Source of the DNA: Larkinella humicola
GTDB taxonomy: Bacteria; Bacteroidota; Bacteroidia; Cytophagales; Spirosomataceae
Length of the DNA stretch: 64,000 nucleotides
NCBI RefSeq assembly: GCF_008727875.1
Contig: NZ_VTWS01000012.1
Span: 1 to 64,000 of the forward strand
Reading direction: 5' to 3'
The notes below the pieces were generated by a model. That model did no database searches. It saw only the letters and a program-made list of their open reading frames with translations, and was not told the DNA's origin. The translations under genes were made by a program, and so were the position numbers. Below are positions 1 through 9,437 of this stretch, piece after piece (positions within the stretch are counted from its first letter, which is position 1; every line of letters begins with the position of its first letter).

Positions 1-46
1 CTCCGGAGGAGCGGCCTGAAGATGTTTTTAGACCGCTCCTCCGGAG
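1..46. repeat. GC-rich hairpin at window edge
   Basis: Two perfect 14-base inverted arms (1-14 and 33-46), each starting or ending with the self-complementary word CTCCGGAG, enclose an 18-base loop. It lies 83 bases beyond the stop codon of the minus-strand RNase Y gene, so it may end that transcript, although no T-run follows inside the window. The left edge is cut by the window, so the element may be longer. Confidence 0.6.
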
Positions 47-128
47 CTACCACGAACTGATGGATGCTATATTTACTATTGACAGACCGCCCTTCCAGGG
101 CTCTCCCCGGTTAACTCAAACCGTAAAC

Positions 129-1700
129 TTATTTCGCGTAGGCCACTGACCGCATTTCCCGGATGACCGTGATTTTGATCTGACCGGGATACTGCATTTC
201 CTTCTCAATTTTCTGGGAGATATCGAACGAGAGGGTGTTGGCTTTTTCGTCCGTAACATTCTCCGCATCCACCATCACCCGCAGTTCGCGACCTGCCTGA
301 ATGGCGTAACATTTGATGACGCCCTGGAAATTCATCGCCAGTTCTTCGAGTTCTTTCAGCCGTCGGATATACGATTCCATCATCTCCCGCCGTGCGCCCG
401 GCCGCGACCCTGATACGGCATCACACACCTGCACAATGGGCGAAATCAGGGTGGTCATCTCGATTTCGTCGTGGTGCGCACCGATTGCATTGCAAACTTC
501 CGGGTGTTCCTTGTATTTCTTGGCCAGTTCCATTCCTAAAACCGCGTGTGGCAGTTCGGCTTCCTCGGGCCATACCTTGCCAATATCGTGCAACAGTCCG
601 GCGCGTTTGGCTAATTTGGCGTTTAAGCCCAGTTCGGCGGCCATGGTGGCGCAGAGTTTGGCCACTTCGCGGGAGTGCTGCAACAGGTTTTGGCCGTAGC
701 TGGAACGGAAACGCATCCGGCCGATCATCTTGATCAGTTCGGGGTGCAACCCGTGAATCCCGAGGTCGATTACCGTTCGTTCGCCAATCTCGACAATCTC
801 ATCTTCGATGTTCTTGCGGGTTTTGGCCACAATTTCTTCAATCCGGGCGGGGTGAATCCGACCATCCTGAACGAGCCGGTGGAGTGATAACCGGGCAATT
901 TCGCGCCGAACAGGGTCGAAACCGGAAATGATAATGGCTTCGGGGGTGTCGTCAACGATGATTTCAACGCCCGTGGCGGCTTCCAGCGCCCGGATGTTTC
1001 GGCCCTCGCGGCCAATCACTTTCCCCTTGATGTCGTCGCTTTCGATGTTGAACACCGACACGCAGTTTTCGATGGCGTGCTCCGTGGCCGTCCGCTGGAT
1101 GGTTTCGATCACCACCTTTTTGGCTTCTTTCGTGGCCGTCAGTTTGGCTTCTTCCACCACACTTTTGATGTAGGACGACGCGCGCGAATCGGCTTCTGCT
1201 TTCAGGGCGTCCACGAGTTGTTCGCGGGCCTGCTCGGCGGTGAGGCTGGCAATTTTCTCCAGGGCTTCGACCTGCTGCTGGCGCATGCGTTCGGCTTCTT
1301 CCCGGCGTTTACCGATGGCTTCCTGCTGCTGGGCCAGTTGTTGTTTCTGCTGGTCGAGTTCGGCTTCCTTGCGTTTGCTCTGGTCGGCTTGTTGCTGAAG
1401 CTGTTGCTCGCGTTGTTTGAGTTTGTTTTCGTTGGTAATCAGAATGTTCTTCTTCCGGTTGGTGTCTTCTTCAAACTCAGCTTTCAATTTGAGGTACTTT
1501 TCCCGTGCTTCGAGAATGCGGTCTTTCTTGATATTTTCAGCCGTCAATTCGGCGTTTTTGATGATCTCTGCCGATCGGGTTTCGGCGTCCTTCTCACGCT
1601 GGGCAAACAGGCGGCCTAAAAGCCTTCTGCCAATGTAGATGCCCACTGCGATCGAGATTATATCCGACAGGAGCATCACCCAGAAATCAATTTTATTCAT
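129..1700 (-). CDS. rny: Ribonuclease Y
   Basis: Membrane-anchored endoribonuclease that starts mRNA decay; about 523 residues, the usual family length. In order: an N-terminal membrane helix (about residues 6-24), a long charged Gln/Glu/Arg-rich coiled coil to about 205, a KH RNA-binding domain with [10 protein letters not shown], and an HD phosphohydrolase domain with the metal-binding motif HDIGK. The ATG at 1700 is preferred to an in-frame ATG 14 codons upstream because MNKIDFW leads directly into the membrane helix. It is the most downstream gene of a minus-strand run zapA - coiled-coil protein - pheT. Identification is firm; the start is inferred. Confidence 0.96.
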   Translation of the reverse strand: MNKIDFWVMLLSDIISIAVGIYIGRRLLGRLFAQREKDAETRSAEIIKNAELTAENIKKDRILEAREKYLKLKAEFEEDTNRKKNILITNENKLKQREQQLQQQADQSKRKEAELDQQKQQLAQQQEAIGKRREEAERMRQQQVEALEKIASLTAEQAREQLVDALKAEADSRASSYIKSVVEEAKLTATKEAKKVVIETIQRTATEHAIENCVSVFNIESDDIKGKVIGREGRNIRALEAATGVEIIVDDTPEAIIISGFDPVRREIARLSLHRLVQDGRIHPARIEEIVAKTRKNIEDEIVEIGERTVIDLGIHGLHPELIKMIGRMRFRSSYGQNLLQHSREVAKLCATMAAELGLNAKLAKRAGLLHDIGKVWPEEAELPHAVLGMELAKKYKEHPEVCNAIGAHHDEIEMTTLISPIVQVCDAVSGSRPGARREMMESYIRRLKELEELAMNFQGVIKCYAIQAGRELRVMVDAENVTDEKANTLSFDISQKIEKEMQYPGQIKITVIREMRSVAYAK

Positions 1701-1842
1701 GTCCGTAGACGTTTGTGTGAAAAATATAGTTTTCACAGACAACTACAGTGCCGAAGAAATGAAGCAAGCCGACTGTTCAGGCAGTCAGCGTTTGGAAGTA
1801 CGGGAAGAAGGCGGTTTTCGCGTTTGGTTTTCTACTCACTAA

Positions 1843-2136
1843 TTAAGTAGTTAACGTCGAGTCAATTAACTCGTCTAAACGGGTTATCCGTTGTGTTATC
1901 TTTTCTTGCAGCGCCAGTTTTTCACTGCGAGCGTTTAGCCATCGTACGGTATTCATGACGGCAATTACCGCCAGAATATCCATGTCATCGCGCTTTTTTT
2001 TCTTATTTTTCTCCCCTAAAAAGCGTTCATTAACGAGACGTCCGGCTTCCCGGGCGGTTTCTTCGTCTTCTGGAAGAACGCTGATCGGATAGTTCCGGCC
2101 TGCAATTCGGATATTTATTGACAATAACTCTTCCAT
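1843..2136 (-). CDS. zapA: Cell division protein ZapA
   Basis: About 97 residues, typical of ZapA, which binds FtsZ and promotes bundling of the Z-ring. The N-terminal globular part (MEELLSINIRIAGRNYPI) has the ZapA beta-strand pattern, followed by helices with the usual N-E-R-F segment and a C-terminal coiled coil used for dimerisation. The ATG at 2136 is preferred over one nine codons upstream because MEELL matches the family start. It lies 36 bases downstream of a small coiled-coil gene and 142 bases upstream of rny. Confidence 0.88.
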   Translation of the reverse strand: MEELLSINIRIAGRNYPISVLPEDEETAREAGRLVNERFLGEKNKKKKRDDMDILAVIAVMNTVRWLNARSEKLALQEKITQRITRLDELIDSTLTT

Positions 2137-2199
2137 CCGTACAGCTTGTCGATCCGGTGGCAAAAACGCATCGGGCGTTTCAACCCTCCGGCAAGTGAT

Positions 2200-2559
2200 T
2201 TATGACAAGTCACTCAAATAGGCAATACAACGATCCAATTCTTCGATGTAAACCGTGAGCTGTTGCTTCAATTCGGCAGTAGTCTCTGCGTCATTGTGTT
2301 TGTTATTTACAATCTTAGGAATATTTGTTGGTTTAGAAAACTCTTTTGATGAATTATTCACCATTTTTTCCAATTGCCTCAGTTGATTTTGATGTTTTGC
2401 TACCTCATTGGTCAATTTGGCCTTTTCGCGCTCCAGAGCGCTATTCTCCTGCTCCAGTTCGCTAATCCGTTGCCGCCCCGCTTTGACCAGTTCGACCAGG
2501 CGATTCGCCTTGTCCTCGAAGGAGTCCAGTTGCGATAAAACCGTCGACGTATTGCTCAT
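2200..2559 (-). CDS. Small coiled-coil protein next to zapA
   Basis: A 119-residue acidic, Leu/Glu/Lys-rich protein with no signal peptide or membrane helix. Residues about 10-75 have continuous heptad character (S-E-L-E-Q-E-N-S-A-L and onward), then an Asn/Lys-rich spacer and a second short helix with conserved-looking Tyr and Leu. I recognise no catalytic motif. Its place between pheT and zapA, and its length and coiled-coil content, suggest a ZapB-like structural partner of the divisome. That role is inference from context, not from a recognised domain. Confidence 0.75.
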   Translation of the reverse strand: MSNTSTVLSQLDSFEDKANRLVELVKAGRQRISELEQENSALEREKAKLTNEVAKHQNQLRQLEKMVNNSSKEFSKPTNIPKIVNNKHNDAETTAELKQQLTVYIEELDRCIAYLSDLS

Positions 2560-2639
2560 GGTTGCGTTGAAATTTCCGGGCTAAAGTACCACTTGGAACG
2601 GATTCTTTTCTGAATCAAAAAGGAACAACCCACCGAAAC

Positions 2640-5072
2640 TTATTTTCTGATCACGGCCCCCAGTTCCCGCTCAAAAGCCGCCATCAACCGGTTCATCGTT
2701 TTGTCAATGACGGTGTCGTTCAGCGTCTGCCCGGAATCTTGCAGAATAAAACTGACCGAATACGATTTTTTGCCCCGCTCCAGGTTTTCGCCTTCGTACA
2801 CATCGAACACGTTCAAATCCCGAAGCAGTTTCCGCTCTGTTTGGTATGCCAGCCGACTGATTTGCGCGTAGGTGATGCCGGTATCCAGCACCAGCGACAA
2901 ATCACGCCGAACTTCCGGAAACCGCGCTACTTCTTCGAAAACCACTTTGGCGTTGTACAACTTCAACAGGTATTGCCAGTCGAAGTCCGCGTAGAAAACC
3001 GGAGTGTTTTTCAGTTCAACCCGTTTCGTTAAACCCGCCTTTACCAAACCCAGTGAAACCAGCGGTTTTTTGTTCACCAGCAAGGTCAAGCCATACTGGA
3101 AGATAGCCGGGTCAGCGGGTTGGTTATCAGTTGTTTTAACCCGAAACGAAGTTAAGACTTTTTGTACAACACCCGCAAGGTCATGATAGTTTAAGGCCGT
3201 TTCGCTGTTTCGCTGGTTTCCGGTGAGCCAGCTTTCGGATTGCAGACGCCCGGCCATCCAGATTCCCAGGCGGGGCCGTTCGAAAAACCGCTCGCCATCG
3301 CGGCTGTACGCTTTGCCGAATTCAAAAATTTTCAGGTCTTTCTGCCGCCGGTTGATGTTGTATACCAGCGTTTCCAGACCGGAAAACAGCAAGGTCTGAC
3401 GCATCACCGAGAGTTCTTCGCTCAACGGGTTCAACAACTGCACATCTGCGTTTGGCAAACTCGCCCGAATGGCTTCGTGGTAGGCCGGGCGGGTTAGCGA
3501 GTTGCTCAGGGTTTCGTAAAAACCGTTGCCCGCCAGAAGCTGGCTGGCGCGTTCCTGCAACTGATCGGGATCGGTTTCGGGAAACTCCGACAGGAAATCC
3601 GAGGAAAGGTGGTCCGAAAGCGGGACGTTGCCGAGTCCGTAAATCCGCAGGATTTCTTCGATTACATCGACTTCCCGTTCCACATCGACGCGGTAGGGCG
3701 GCACCAGCGCCGTGAAGCCCAGGTCGGTTTGGTCACTGATCTGAAGATCCAGACTTTCCAGAATCCGCTTGATTTCGACCCGGTCGATCTGTATGCCGAT
3801 GAGCCGGTCAACGTTCTTGTAGCGAATCGCCACAGTGCGGTCCGACACCGGGGTAGGATAGAGGTCGATGATTTCTGAACTGACGGTTCCGCCGGCCACT
3901 TCCTGAATGAGCAAAGCGGCCCGTTTGAGCGCAAAAACCGGCATGTTCGGGTCTGTGCCGCGTTCGAAGCGGAACGACGCATCGGTTTTCAGGCCATGGA
4001 ATTGCGAAGTTTTCCGAATCCAGGCCGGACTGAAATAGGCCGATTCCAGAAAAATCCGGGTCGTCTGCGCTTTCACGCCTGATTGCTGACCGCCAAATAC
4101 ACCGGCAATACACATCGGTTCGCTGGCGTTGCAAATCATCAGGTCGTTGGCCGCCAGCTTCCGTTCAACCCCGTCGAGCGTCACAAACGGCGTGCCTTCA
4201 GCCACGGTTTTGACAATGACCTGATTGCCGGTAATCTGGTCGGCGTCAAAGGCATGCAGTGGCTGACCCAGTTCATGACAGACGTAATTGGTTACATCGA
4301 CAATGTTGTTGATCGGGTTCAGGCCAATGGCCCGCAGCCGCAGCTTCAGCCAGTCGGGCGACTCGCCAACGGTCAGACCGTCGATGGTCAACCCGGCGTA
4401 GCGGGGAGCGCCTTCCGGACTCTCGACCGTAACAGAAATCGGCAGATGCTGGTTGTCAATTTTGAACGCATCGACCGACGGCCACTGAACCGGCCGCTGC
4501 AACACGGCTTTCAGGTCGCGGGCCACACCGAGGTGCGAGGCTGCGTCGGCGCGGTTGGGCGTCAGTCCAATTTCAATCTGGTAGTCGGCTTCCAGGCCAA
4601 AATAACGGACAGCGGGTGTTCCGTTTGGCAGGTCGGTATCCAGCACCATCACCCCGGCGTGGGAGACGCCCAGCCCGATTTCGTCTTCCGCACAAATCAT
4701 GCCTTCGGAAGCGGCCCCCCGAATCTTCGCTTTTTTGATCGTAAACGGGTCGCCACTGACCGGGTGGAGGGTGGCACCCACCAAGGCAACCACCACTTTC
4801 TGACCGGCCCGCACGTTGGGAGCCCCGCAGACAATGTGCAAGGGTGCTCCCTGACCGGCATCAACCGTCGTCAGACTCAGTTTATCGGCTTCGGGGTGTT
4901 TTTCGCAGGTCAGCACCTCACCGATCACGACTCCTTCCAAACCGCCCGGAACAGACTCTATTTTCTCGATACCTTCCACTTCTAAACCCGTATCGGTCAG
5001 GATTTTACCGACGTTTTCGGGGCTTTCACTCAGGCTAATCAGTTGATTGAGCCAGTTATAGGAAATCTTCAT
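2640..5072 (-). CDS. pheT: Phenylalanine--tRNA ligase beta subunit
   Basis: Beta chain of the alpha2-beta2 enzyme that charges tRNA-Phe; about 810 residues, the full bacterial length. It starts MKISYNWLNQL, followed by the tRNA-binding OB fold (about 40-150), the B3/B4 editing region (about 215-390, with CHELGQPLHAFD), B5, the catalytic-like core, and a C-terminal FDX-ACB anticodon-binding domain (about 715-810). The ATG at 5072 is chosen because the upstream in-frame extension has no family match. pheS is not next to it, so the two subunits are unlinked here. Confidence 0.97.
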   Translation of the reverse strand: MKISYNWLNQLISLSESPENVGKILTDTGLEVEGIEKIESVPGGLEGVVIGEVLTCEKHPEADKLSLTTVDAGQGAPLHIVCGAPNVRAGQKVVVALVGATLHPVSGDPFTIKKAKIRGAASEGMICAEDEIGLGVSHAGVMVLDTDLPNGTPAVRYFGLEADYQIEIGLTPNRADAASHLGVARDLKAVLQRPVQWPSVDAFKIDNQHLPISVTVESPEGAPRYAGLTIDGLTVGESPDWLKLRLRAIGLNPINNIVDVTNYVCHELGQPLHAFDADQITGNQVIVKTVAEGTPFVTLDGVERKLAANDLMICNASEPMCIAGVFGGQQSGVKAQTTRIFLESAYFSPAWIRKTSQFHGLKTDASFRFERGTDPNMPVFALKRAALLIQEVAGGTVSSEIIDLYPTPVSDRTVAIRYKNVDRLIGIQIDRVEIKRILESLDLQISDQTDLGFTALVPPYRVDVEREVDVIEEILRIYGLGNVPLSDHLSSDFLSEFPETDPDQLQERASQLLAGNGFYETLSNSLTRPAYHEAIRASLPNADVQLLNPLSEELSVMRQTLLFSGLETLVYNINRRQKDLKIFEFGKAYSRDGERFFERPRLGIWMAGRLQSESWLTGNQRNSETALNYHDLAGVVQKVLTSFRVKTTDNQPADPAIFQYGLTLLVNKKPLVSLGLVKAGLTKRVELKNTPVFYADFDWQYLLKLYNAKVVFEEVARFPEVRRDLSLVLDTGITYAQISRLAYQTERKLLRDLNVFDVYEGENLERGKKSYSVSFILQDSGQTLNDTVIDKTMNRLMAAFERELGAVIRK

Positions 5073-5123
5073 ACAGCAACTGGAAAAAAAACCGCTCGAA
5101 GCGGACCGATTCAAATGGAATCT

Positions 5124-5131
5124 CAAAGATA
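5124..5131 (-). promoter_or_regulatory. Putative -7 element of pheT
   Basis: Read on the minus strand the sequence is TATCTTTG, a perfect match to the Bacteroidota -7 consensus TAnnTTTG, 51 bases before the pheT start. No clear TTTG lies 18-20 bases upstream, so the -33 half is not supported. Confidence 0.35.
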
Positions 5132-5249
5132 GGAATTCGTGGTTAGTTGCTGGTATATTTAAGGGGAGTGATTTTATATTTCAGGGTTCGCAATCCAGCC
5201 CCTTGGCTGAGAAGAACAGGGCTTGCGTTTGCAGAACCGGTCCGACAAT

Positions 5250-5702
5250 CTACCGGGCAGGGGCCTCACTGACGAAGAAAATACTCAGAGTGATCGTGGC
5301 GCAGCCCTGCACCACACTCACGATTTTGGTGGATCGCTTTAAGTGCTCCAGGGCGGGTGTTTCGTTAAAGGTAAAATCGAGGGGTGCGGTAAAAACCACG
5401 CCAAAGAGAATGATAAAGTAGAAAATAACGACTGCCAGTGTCAAGCGGTAATAAGACCGACGAACGACGATGTCACGGCGTTTAGCCGATTGGGCCCGGG
5501 CAACCATCACGCCAAACATCAGCGTCAGGGTGGGAAATACCTGTGGAATCAGCCAGTCCCAGGCTTCGTCGCTCTGGCCCGGATATTTGTTCCCCACCAG
5601 GGTTTGAATGAAAAAAAGTAGTATTAAAACTGCGGTAGCAACCACCCATGTAACCGCCAGATTCTTTTGAGCATCTGATTTAGCAATTCGATCGTTTTCC
5701 AT
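5250..5702 (-). CDS. Small four-helix membrane protein, unknown function
   Basis: A 150-residue hydrophobic protein with about four membrane segments: roughly 17-36 (WVVATAVLILLFFIQTLVG), 50-68, 85-105 and 125-145. An Arg/Lys-rich loop (AQSAKRRDIVVRRS) sits between helices two and three. I recognise no family. It ends the minus-strand group of envelope genes that starts near 9.4 kb. The ATG at 5702 is five bases from the stop codon of the upstream gene, so the two are likely co-transcribed. Confidence 0.75.
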   Translation of the reverse strand: MENDRIAKSDAQKNLAVTWVVATAVLILLFFIQTLVGNKYPGQSDEAWDWLIPQVFPTLTLMFGVMVARAQSAKRRDIVVRRSYYRLTLAVVIFYFIILFGVVFTAPLDFTFNETPALEHLKRSTKIVSVVQGCATITLSIFFVSEAPAR

Positions 5703-5707
5703 AAAAG

Positions 5708-6697
5708 TTACCGGCTTAAATTGGGTATAAAATTAGATTTTGTCAGGTGTATTTGACCGGAGTTCTTGCTTGGATCGACCGGACGGGCCTGGCCATTTTC
5801 GGGCTTCTGAAATTCATAAATCAGTGCCGTGACGTGATACCCGCTTCCGTAGGGTTGCTTGCCGATTGCCTCCGGCAGATAATCTCCTCCCCGGTTGAGC
5901 CAGGCCTTCGCGGTGGGCAAGTCCGGTTCCAGGGAGCTGGGCGGAGTCATTTCGTTGGTTACCAGAAAAACCACTACCCGGAAATGGCCGGTTGCCGACG
6001 TAAAGAGAAGACGCAGGTAATTACCAAGATCAAACTTCCGGAGGGGCTGCACCTGCAGCGACCAGCGTTCGGCCGGATCGGCTTTTGGTGCTCCATCCGG
6101 CTCAATCTGCTCAATCTGGTTAACCATCGCGAAGCCGTTGGGAATCAGGTAATAGGAAGAACCCGGATAGTGGCTTTTTTGCAGGGCAGACGAAAGCTGC
6201 TTGTCGACCTGCGAGAGCGTGCGGGCGGTTGCGAAATACCGGTCTTCAAGGACATACCGGGCGGAAGGTTGCGGAACGGGCCAGGGGAACATCGGGAGCG
6301 CGTTTTTATCGACGGTTTGGGCATCGCCCTTGTCATTTTCAATGGCGACTTGCTGCCCCTCAGCGGTCACCAGATCAAACGAAAGGGCCACATCACCGGT
6401 CAACTGGAAAAAGGCGTAGGAGCGCACCGGCATACCGGAGTAGGTAAACGTCAGTGTGTCTGTGCGCAAAATCAGCAATTCAAATTTGCCCGCCCCATCC
6501 GTCCGGGTGTTCTTGCCGGATCGCCGGGCTGATATCAGCACCCCGGCCCGCGGGCGGTAGCTCGAATCGACGGTTCCTTTTACAACAACGAACTGCGTTG
6601 CACTGTCGGGCTGGATCTGTGCTGAAACACTTCCTGCCAGCAGACTCAGCAGAACCATTATCTTTGGAATGGTCTGAAAATCAGGCGTTTTTTTCAT
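5708..6697 (-). CDS. Secreted protein with carboxypeptidase-regulatory-like domain
   Basis: About 329 residues. The ATG at 6697 begins a clear signal peptide (MKKTPDF... then a hydrophobic run ending SVSAQ). Residues about 35-110 form a CarboxypepD_reg-like beta sandwich: a V-V-V-K-G-T-V-D-S start, a Gly-rich N-T-R-T-D-G-A-G-K-F turn and an ending like LTFTYSGM, as seen in the N-termini of TonB-dependent receptors. The rest is not recognised and has no barrel. It lies four bases upstream of the membrane-protein gene and 28 bases downstream of a putative barrel gene, so it probably belongs to an envelope operon. Function unknown. Confidence 0.8.
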   Translation of the reverse strand: MKKTPDFQTIPKIMVLLSLLAGSVSAQIQPDSATQFVVVKGTVDSSYRPRAGVLISARRSGKNTRTDGAGKFELLILRTDTLTFTYSGMPVRSYAFFQLTGDVALSFDLVTAEGQQVAIENDKGDAQTVDKNALPMFPWPVPQPSARYVLEDRYFATARTLSQVDKQLSSALQKSHYPGSSYYLIPNGFAMVNQIEQIEPDGAPKADPAERWSLQVQPLRKFDLGNYLRLLFTSATGHFRVVVFLVTNEMTPPSSLEPDLPTAKAWLNRGGDYLPEAIGKQPYGSGYHVTALIYEFQKPENGQARPVDPSKNSGQIHLTKSNFIPNLSR

Positions 6698-6725
6698 CGG
6701 TTGACGTTTTTTGTTCTGAACGTTT

Positions 6726-7613
6726 CTACATAATAGAGCGGATTCCCAGTGTAAGCGTGTCGAAAACACCGGAATTTTTTCCCAGCAGATACCGGGTATA
6801 AAAAACGTTGACGCCGATTCGCAGCGAAGGCTGGACTTGCAAACCGCCCCCGAGCTGGGTGCCGAAGGCGGTGAGCCGGGTGGATGCTTCGCCGGTTTTA
6901 CCAAACGACATTGCGTGGGTCATCACACCCAGCAGGCCAATGGTGGGCTTTAGCTGGTATTGCAACACTGCGGTGACTGGCAGGGATAACGATCCGGAAA
7001 TGCGGCTGTTGGGGAGAGCATAACCAATACCAGCCTGGGCGTAAAGGTAAAGGTACGGACCCAGGTCGAAAACCGTCACCGCCTGGAGCCGGAAGCTCGT
7101 CTGGCTTTCGCGCGGTTTGTAAATCGGTTGGTAAAGAAACCCCTGCACCACAAACTGGCGCGCATCCGGAATGCCTTTGGGCTTCCACCGAAACCGCGCT
7201 CCGAGGGTGTTGAAGGAACCGGCTTGCGACAGGGCCGAGTCGCTACCGAACACTTTCCAGGGCGAAGAAGCCGGGTCAAGGTCTACCCGAAACCGGTTGT
7301 AGAGCAGGTCGAGACCCAGGTTAAACCGGCCCGATTTAGAAATACCGTAGGTGACCTGAAACAGGTCGCTGAAGGTGCTGGCCCGCGCGTTGAGCTTTTC
7401 AGGCCGGGATTCACCGTTGAAAAGCCGGTTTGTGGTCTGAAGCGCGGCTGTATTGTTGAGTTCCACAAAGCCCTGGGGTAACAGAACCGCCGATACCGTT
7501 GGATTCTGGAAAGGTTCAGCGTATAGCGAATCGAGCCATTGTTGGCGGCTTTGCTGTGCAAAACCGCTCGTAATCACCAGTAAACCTATACCGAAAACGA
7601 AGAGAATTTTCAC
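6726..7613 (-). CDS. Predicted outer-membrane beta-barrel protein
   Basis: A 295-residue protein with a signal peptide (MKILFVFGIGLLVITSGFAQ). After an N-terminal part containing QQWLDSLYAEPF, the body shows alternating hydrophobic and polar strands with Tyr/Phe ends (LGARFRW, YLYLYAQAGIGYALP, LRIGVNVFYTRYLLG), typical of an outer-membrane barrel of roughly ten strands or more. The C-terminus (LTLGIRSIM) lacks the classic terminal Phe. No named family is recognised. It lies 15 bases downstream of the IPT/TIG lipoprotein gene on the same strand, which suggests a surface complex; this is inferred from context. Confidence 0.72.
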   Translation of the reverse strand: MKILFVFGIGLLVITSGFAQQSRQQWLDSLYAEPFQNPTVSAVLLPQGFVELNNTAALQTTNRLFNGESRPEKLNARASTFSDLFQVTYGISKSGRFNLGLDLLYNRFRVDLDPASSPWKVFGSDSALSQAGSFNTLGARFRWKPKGIPDARQFVVQGFLYQPIYKPRESQTSFRLQAVTVFDLGPYLYLYAQAGIGYALPNSRISGSLSLPVTAVLQYQLKPTIGLLGVMTHAMSFGKTGEASTRLTAFGTQLGGGLQVQPSLRIGVNVFYTRYLLGKNSGVFDTLTLGIRSIM

Positions 7614-7628
7614 GGGCGCTTCTGGTTG

Positions 7629-8456
7629 TCACTGGCAATTGGTACAGGGTTTGAACTCGGCACAAAGCTGTGAGGGTTGTCCGTAAAATCCAGCGGGTGG
7701 ATTTGGGTAAGGGTTGCAAAGTTTGAGCGTCTGACCGTCTATAATCGAATACCCGATGAGACTGCCGCCACTGCTCTTTTTTACCATATTACCCAGGTAG
7801 GTCGTTCCGTTCATAATCATGATAACCATCCCCGTGTACTCCTGACTGTTTTTTTTCAACTCGAATTTCAGCGTCACCCTGTCGTTTGGGTACACCTCAT
7901 AGCTGGAACCCGAAATCTGCTCGACAGAATAATATTTTTCACAGGTTGCCCCGGCAGGGGCACCAACGGGCACGGCGCGTGTCTGACGGCGATAGACCAG
8001 ACAGGCGCCATTGAGACAGTACATAAACCACTGCGGAGAACAGGCATCACTGTAGTAACCCTGCACCGGGCTGCTGACGTTTACACCAACATTGTCGGCT
8101 GTTAATACTCCGCTGGTGATCAGGGCCATGTCCTTCCATTCGCCCTGCCCGTTCTGGTTGACTATGCAGATTTTGCCGGCAGTTGTGCCCATCGGTACCT
8201 TGAAAGATAACTCGTCGGGAGCCGTGCGGATGAAGTCGCTGGCCGGAACCGTCGTATTGGCGAGTTTGACCGACGTGACGCTCAGAAAGTTTCGCCCTTT
8301 CAGTGTCAGGGCCGAACCCGGAATCAAACCGTTTGGAATGGCGGTTTCAATAGCGGCCAGCGGTTCGGCAGAATCGGAATCATCATCCCCGTTTTTACAG
8401 GTGGTGAGTCCGGTTAGCAAGCCGAAACAGACTAGTAAATGGTAGAGTGCTTTCAT
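7629..8456 (-). CDS. IPT/TIG-domain lipoprotein
   Basis: A 275-residue predicted lipoprotein: a signal segment ends at L-T-T-C-K, giving a lipidated Cys near residue 20, followed by an acidic stretch (DDDSDS), a Bacteroidota surface-lipoprotein trait. Residues about 35-115 resemble an IPT/TIG immunoglobulin-like fold (I-P-G-S-A-L-T-L-K-G-R-N-F-L-S-V-T-S-V). The C-terminal half holds six or more Cys, including an ending FKPCTNCQ, suggesting disulfides outside the cytoplasm. No enzyme motif is seen. It lies between the caspase-like gene and the putative barrel gene, all on one strand. Confidence 0.8.
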   Translation of the reverse strand: MKALYHLLVCFGLLTGLTTCKNGDDDSDSAEPLAAIETAIPNGLIPGSALTLKGRNFLSVTSVKLANTTVPASDFIRTAPDELSFKVPMGTTAGKICIVNQNGQGEWKDMALITSGVLTADNVGVNVSSPVQGYYSDACSPQWFMYCLNGACLVYRRQTRAVPVGAPAGATCEKYYSVEQISGSSYEVYPNDRVTLKFELKKNSQEYTGMVIMIMNGTTYLGNMVKKSSGGSLIGYSIIDGQTLKLCNPYPNPPAGFYGQPSQLCAEFKPCTNCQ

Positions 8457-8489
8457 AAGAGACGGTGAAAATTGCGGTTCTGGTCGGTT

Positions 8490-9437
8490 TTAGTACGCTA
8501 CGAAAAGAAAGCCGCCCTCGGCTTCGCTGGTAAACGTCAACTGCGGATTGTCTTTTGTGAGATGCGGTATCAGTTCAGAAACGGATACGGTTTTAGTCGT
8601 ACTTCCAGTGGTTTCGGATAACTTTTGCAGCAAACTTTTTGCAAACGGCGAATGCTCCCCTTTCCGTCCACCCCGCACAACGTCCAGACTACCGGACGAC
8701 AGGTACAGCCGGGTCTGGTCCTTTATGACGCAGGAAAAATAAGCGTTCAGGTCTTTGCGCCATTCCTCGCAGGCGGTTGGCTTCAGTGGACCATCTCCGC
8801 CTGACCGCGAAGTGTGGCTGATGGCTCCTCCGTAGCAGGTATCCAGTATCAGCAGGATATGCTTGCACTTGTGCCGGTCTACCAGGCTTTTTAGATAAGC
8901 CATTGGAAAATAGTTGTTTTGATCATCTTTGTCGGAATCCTTCATGATCAGATACCCTTGCCCGTTGTCCTGTTCACCATGCCCCGAGATGTAGATCAGC
9001 AATTGTTCGTTCGATTGCCAGTTTCGTTTGTTCAGTTCCTGTAGTTTGATTTCAAGTTGGCGACGAGTCGCATTCGGAAGCAGGTCCGTCCGAAACCCAA
9101 ACCGGTCTTTTAGGATTTTGCCGATTTCTGCCGCATCAAAGGTGGCGTCGGGCAGATTCCGAAACCGCTTGTCGTCGTATTTCTCATTGGCAACCAGCAG
9201 AACATGGCTGTTGGGGCCCAGCCGCCGGTTCGAGAGCGGTTGGATATCGAAATGGTATGGGGGACTGGTGGTGCTGATCGCGGTCGAATGCACGGGGGAG
9301 CGGGGTCCGGTTTTTCGGATGTTAAACCGAAAGGGCGGGCTGGTTGCTTTAAATTCCGGAGTCTGGGCGAAACCGGATTGACCCCCAACTAGTACCAGCA
9401 GTAAGCACTGTCGAATCACCAGAAGTAGTATCTTCAT
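8490..9437 (-). CDS. Secreted caspase-like (C14) peptidase
   Basis: About 315 residues; the ATG at 9437 starts a signal peptide (MKILLLVIRQ... ending GFAQ), so the protein is probably exported. The caspase fold spans about residues 80-310: a start with VLLVANEKY, the catalytic-His motif YISGHGEQ (His153) and the catalytic-Cys motif LDTCYGG (Cys201), with the spacing of metacaspase/paracaspase-type C14 enzymes. Between signal and domain is a Pro/Ser-rich stretch of about 60 residues. No death-fold or effector domain is attached. It diverges from 9542-10399 across a 104-base gap whose two ends mirror each other, and is followed by three envelope genes. Substrate and role unknown. Confidence 0.88.
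   Translation of the reverse strand: MKILLLVIRQCLLLVLVGGQSGFAQTPEFKATSPPFRFNIRKTGPRSPVHSTAISTTSPPYHFDIQPLSNRRLGPNSHVLLVANEKYDDKRFRNLPDATFDAAEIGKILKDRFGFRTDLLPNATRRQLEIKLQELNKRNWQSNEQLLIYISGHGEQDNGQGYLIMKDSDKDDQNNYFPMAYLKSLVDRHKCKHILLILDTCYGGAISHTSRSGGDGPLKPTACEEWRKDLNAYFSCVIKDQTRLYLSSGSLDVVRGGRKGEHSPFAKSLLQKLSETTGSTTKTVSVSELIPHLTKDNPQLTFTSEAEGGFLFVAY

Noticed and set aside
4083-4985. Open frame of 300 codons opposite pheT
   Set aside because: Antisense to the conserved N-terminal half of PheT; no recognisable domain.
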